Of a DNA stretch of 64,000 nt, positions 62,601 through 64,000 are shown in pieces. Numbering within the stretch: position 1 is the stretch's first letter; every line of letters begins with the position of its first letter. Below the pieces are notes generated by a model. That model was given only the letters and a program-made list of their open reading frames with translations. It was not told the DNA's origin and made no database searches. This stretch comes from an uncultured Pelagibacteraceae bacterium. Lineage in GTDB: Bacteria > Pseudomonadota > Alphaproteobacteria > Pelagibacterales > Pelagibacteraceae. The position numbers and the translations under genes were made by a program. The stretch lies in contig CACPFN010000004.1 in NCBI GenBank assembly GCA_902633185.1, positions 24,758 through 88,757 of the forward strand, written 5' to 3'.

Positions 62601-64000
62601 CTAATTTATGATTTAAAACAAATAAATCCAAAAGCTAGAGTTGGAGTTAAATTAGTTGCTTCCTCAGGAATTGGAACAATAGCTGCTGGAGTTGCAAAAG
62701 CTAAAGCAGATATAATTTTAATCTCAGGGCACTCAGGAGGTACAGGAGCCACTCCTCAGACAAGTGTCAAATATGTTGGAGTTCCTTGGGAGATGGGATT
62801 AACAGAGGCAAATCAGGTATTGACTTTAAATAACTTGAGACACCAAGTTACGCTTAGAACTGACGGTGGAATAAAAACAGGAAGAGATGTTGTAATTGCA
62901 GCCATGATGGGAGCAGAAGAGTTTGGCGTAGCAACAACTGCTTTAGTAGCAATGGGTTGTATAATGGTCAGACAATGTCATTCAAATACATGTCCAGTTG
63001 GTGTATGTACACAGGATGATAAATTAAGGGAGAAATTTACTGGAACTCCTGAAAAAGTAGTAAACCTTTTTACATTTATAGCAGAGGAAGTAAGGGAAAT
63101 ACTTGCTGATCTTGGTTTCAAATCTTTAAATGAAGTAATTGGAAGAACTGACTTACTAAGGCAAGTAAGCAAAGGATCACCAAACTTGGATGATTTGGAT
63201 TTAAACCCTCTTTTTGTTCAGGCAGATCCTGGAAAAAATAAAAGATATTGTGAGAAATCTGAAATAAATTCTGTTCCAGATACTTTAGATCAAAAATTAT
63301 GGCCAGAAATAGAAAACAAAATAGATAAAAAAGAAAAAATAAATCAAGAATTTGAAATTCAAAATACTGATAGAGCAGTTGGTACTAGAATTTCTTATCA
63401 TTTGTACAAAAAATTTGGAAATAACAATCTTGATGAAAATTCTATAGAATTAAATTTTAAAGGTTCAGCAGGTCAATCCTTTGGAGCTTTTGCTATTAAA
63501 GGATTAAAACTAATTTTAAAAGGGGATGCAAATGATTATGTTGCTAAAGGACTATCAGGCGGAACAATTGTGATTAAATTACAAGATGAAAGCAACCTTG
63601 TCTCAAATGAAAATACTATTATTGGAAATACTGTTTTGTATGGAGCTACTTCAGGAAAATTATTAGCAGCAGGACAAGCAGGAGAGAGATTTGCTGTCAG
63701 AAATTCAGGTGCAACAGCAGTAGTTGAAGGTTGTGACTCAAATGGTTGTGAATATATGACAGGCGGAAATATTGTTATATTAGGAGATATTGGCGATAAT
63801 TTTGGAGCCGGCATGACAGGAGGTATGGCATTTATTTATGACTCTGAAAATCAATTTGATAAAAAAGTAAATCCTGAAAGTGTAGTTTGGCAAACTCCAG
63901 AAACTAAATTTTGGATCGAGCATTTAAAGAAATTAATTCGAGAGCATGCGATAGAAACAAATTCAACAATCTCGAAAAAAATTGTTGAGAATTTTGAAAA
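59601..64000 (+). CDS. gltB: Glutamate synthase large subunit (C-terminus cut by window edge)
   Basis: Makes glutamate from glutamine and 2-oxoglutarate, the main ammonium-assimilation route with GlnA. It begins with a 25-residue propeptide before the amidotransferase nucleophile Cys26 (DACGVGLVAS). The FMN/synthase domain and the 3Fe-4S cysteines (Cys1120, Cys1126, Cys1131 in CIMVRQCHSNTCPVG) follow, then the GXGXG beta-helix domain. 1466 codons are visible; by comparison with the roughly 1500-residue family only a few dozen residues are lost at the right edge. No frameshift is seen in the parts I translated. Confidence 0.96.
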   Translation, partial: MKLRNKNLKILKSNHVYSEEMEHDACGVGLVASTEGLKSRKVVEYGIDALKAVWHRGAIDADGKTGDGAGIHIEIPKDFFEEKIEVTGHKHDNSELCVGMIFLPRNDYSAQEQCRTIVESELTKRNFSIYGWRQVPVDPSVLGEKAEQTRPEITQVLFTYNDKKIVNKSLEQKLYETRRVIEKEALNNQLNNFYICSFSSKSIIYKGMFLAEALSDFYTDLKDERFISRYAIFHQRFSTNTAPSWDLAQPFRSIAHNGEINTLKGNVNWMKVHEEEMFSPVFEDIENLKPVIPAGNSDSASLDNVFELLNISGQPAPLAKLMLIPDAWSKKNKVLKKDHQQLFNFLNSTMEPWDGPAAIAATDNEWVIVATDRNGLRPLRYTVTRDKLLFAGSETGMIDLNEKKIVSKGRLGPGEILGVRIEKGKVYSNDEIKNYLSKEYKHYNNQIIDLDKKLEAETEKVELEGQSLRNFQHCFGYSIEDLELILHPMAEDAKEATGSMGDDTPLAVLSDKYRPLYHYFRQNFSQVTNPPIDSLRENKVMSLKTRFGNLGNILDFSKLTKDNIYVLNSPILSNAQFEKFLKFFGNNNKVLDCTFSKDDDLETSINLLKVKSEQAVREGIKQIILSDKNISENRMPMPMLLCIGAINTHLVKLGLRGYVSINVQTGDALDTHSFATLIGVGATTVNPYLAFDSLYQRHSKKLFGNFTFDECVSRYIKSVNLGLLKIMSKMGISVLSSYRGGCNFETVGLSRTIVKDYFPGMLSKISGIGLKGIEKKIRTIHKEAFFNNSKILPIGGIYRYRKNGETHQYQGKLIHLLQTAVGQGSYEIYKKYTKGIYNLNPISLRDLVDFKSKNPIDISNVEPASNILKRFGSGSMSHGALSKEAHETLAVGMNRIKGASCSGEGGEDEKRFKIMENGDSANSRVKQIASARFGVTINYLNNCNEIEIKIAQGAKPGEGGQLPGFKVTDEIARLRHSTPGVTLISPPPHHDIYSIEDLAQLIYDLKQINPKARVGVKLVASSGIGTIAAGVAKAKADIILISGHSGGTGATPQTSVKYVGVPWEMGLTEANQVLTLNNLRHQVTLRTDGGIKTGRDVVIAAMMGAEEFGVATTALVAMGCIMVRQCHSNTCPVGVCTQDDKLREKFTGTPEKVVNLFTFIAEEVREILADLGFKSLNEVIGRTDLLRQVSKGSPNLDDLDLNPLFVQADPGKNKRYCEKSEINSVPDTLDQKLWPEIENKIDKKEKINQEFEIQNTDRAVGTRISYHLYKKFGNNNLDENSIELNFKGSAGQSFGAFAIKGLKLILKGDANDYVAKGLSGGTIVIKLQDESNLVSNENTIIGNTVLYGATSGKLLAAGQAGERFAVRNSGATAVVEGCDSNGCEYMTGGNIVILGDIGDNFGAGMTGGMAFIYDSENQFDKKVNPESVVWQTPETKFWIEHLKKLIREHAIETNSTISKKIVENFE

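Noticed and set aside
59601..64000. gltB as a broken gene because it lacks a stop
   Set aside because: The frame is simply cut by the window edge; active-site and iron-sulfur cysteines are intact.

Overview
The window is a very AT-rich (by eye about 70% A+T), densely packed bacterial chromosome segment. Many neighbouring genes overlap by 1 to 16 bases, and no gap without a gene exceeds about 250 bases. The gene content is alphaproteobacterial: Irr and Fur/Mur regulators, a SUV3-like helicase with fdxA and carD, mutM-rpsT-dnaA next to ubiE-ubiB-coaBC-dut, lysA-lptM-argH with a divergent tlpA, HIG1 and DUF2061 small membrane proteins, and Coq7. Extreme AT bias, minimal spacers and pared-down syntenic blocks fit a streamlined marine lineage of the Pelagibacterales (SAR11) type. 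This assignment is inference from gene order and composition, not from a marker-gene search.

Layout. 1-608: left-truncated secreted polysaccharide deacetylase (minus), overlapping the divergent tsaB. 556-13782 (plus): tsaB, fur/mur, miaB, phoH, ybeY, lnt and metK, ending in a UUCG-loop terminator, then nusA, infB, rbfA, rpsO, pnp and a rhodanese. 13810-16880: two small membrane proteins, then fabA-fabB-fabI (minus). 16954-20891: iron/peroxide island with irr, katG, an AspH-like dioxygenase, a DUF2061 protein and an unrecognised 59-residue protein with eight cysteines; ICE-like and Fur-like operator sequences lie between these genes. 20918-26026 (minus): ubiE-ubiB-coaBC-dut-moeB-SH3 operon. 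26059-29989 (plus): mutM, rpsT, dnaA, dnaN. 29986-33415 (minus): plsC, lysA, lptM, argH. 33426-37091: tlpA, HIG1 protein, esterase, HNH nuclease, coq7, dsbB, YqaA-like protein. 37157-38960: tRNA-Leu(CAA) followed 7 bases later by an acyl-CoA synthetase. 39144-43329: a 27-residue Lys/Arg-rich peptide, convergent with the SUV3-like helicase-terB-fdxA-carD operon. 43492-50677: acetoacetyl-CoA synthetase, aminotransferase, TAXI-type TRAP transporter, thioesterase with a tiny upstream membrane ORF. 50692-50768: tRNA-Arg(ACG). 50880-57989: pyruvate dehydrogenase aceE (with a fused N-terminal lipoyl domain) and aceF, a gamma-butyrobetaine-dioxygenase-like gene, an EamA transporter and uppP. 58168-64000: gltD and gltB, the latter running off the right edge.

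How it works together. Most of the window is housekeeping: translation and RNA decay, fatty-acid, ubiquinone and lysine/arginine synthesis, replication initiation, and ammonium assimilation by GltBD. The accessory interest is concentrated in three places: the irr-katG-Cys-rich island with its apparent metal-responsive control sites; the Lys-rich peptide facing a CarD with a long Lys-rich N-terminal extension; and the lipoyl-AceE fusion. I see no insertion sequence, prophage, CRISPR array or rRNA gene.
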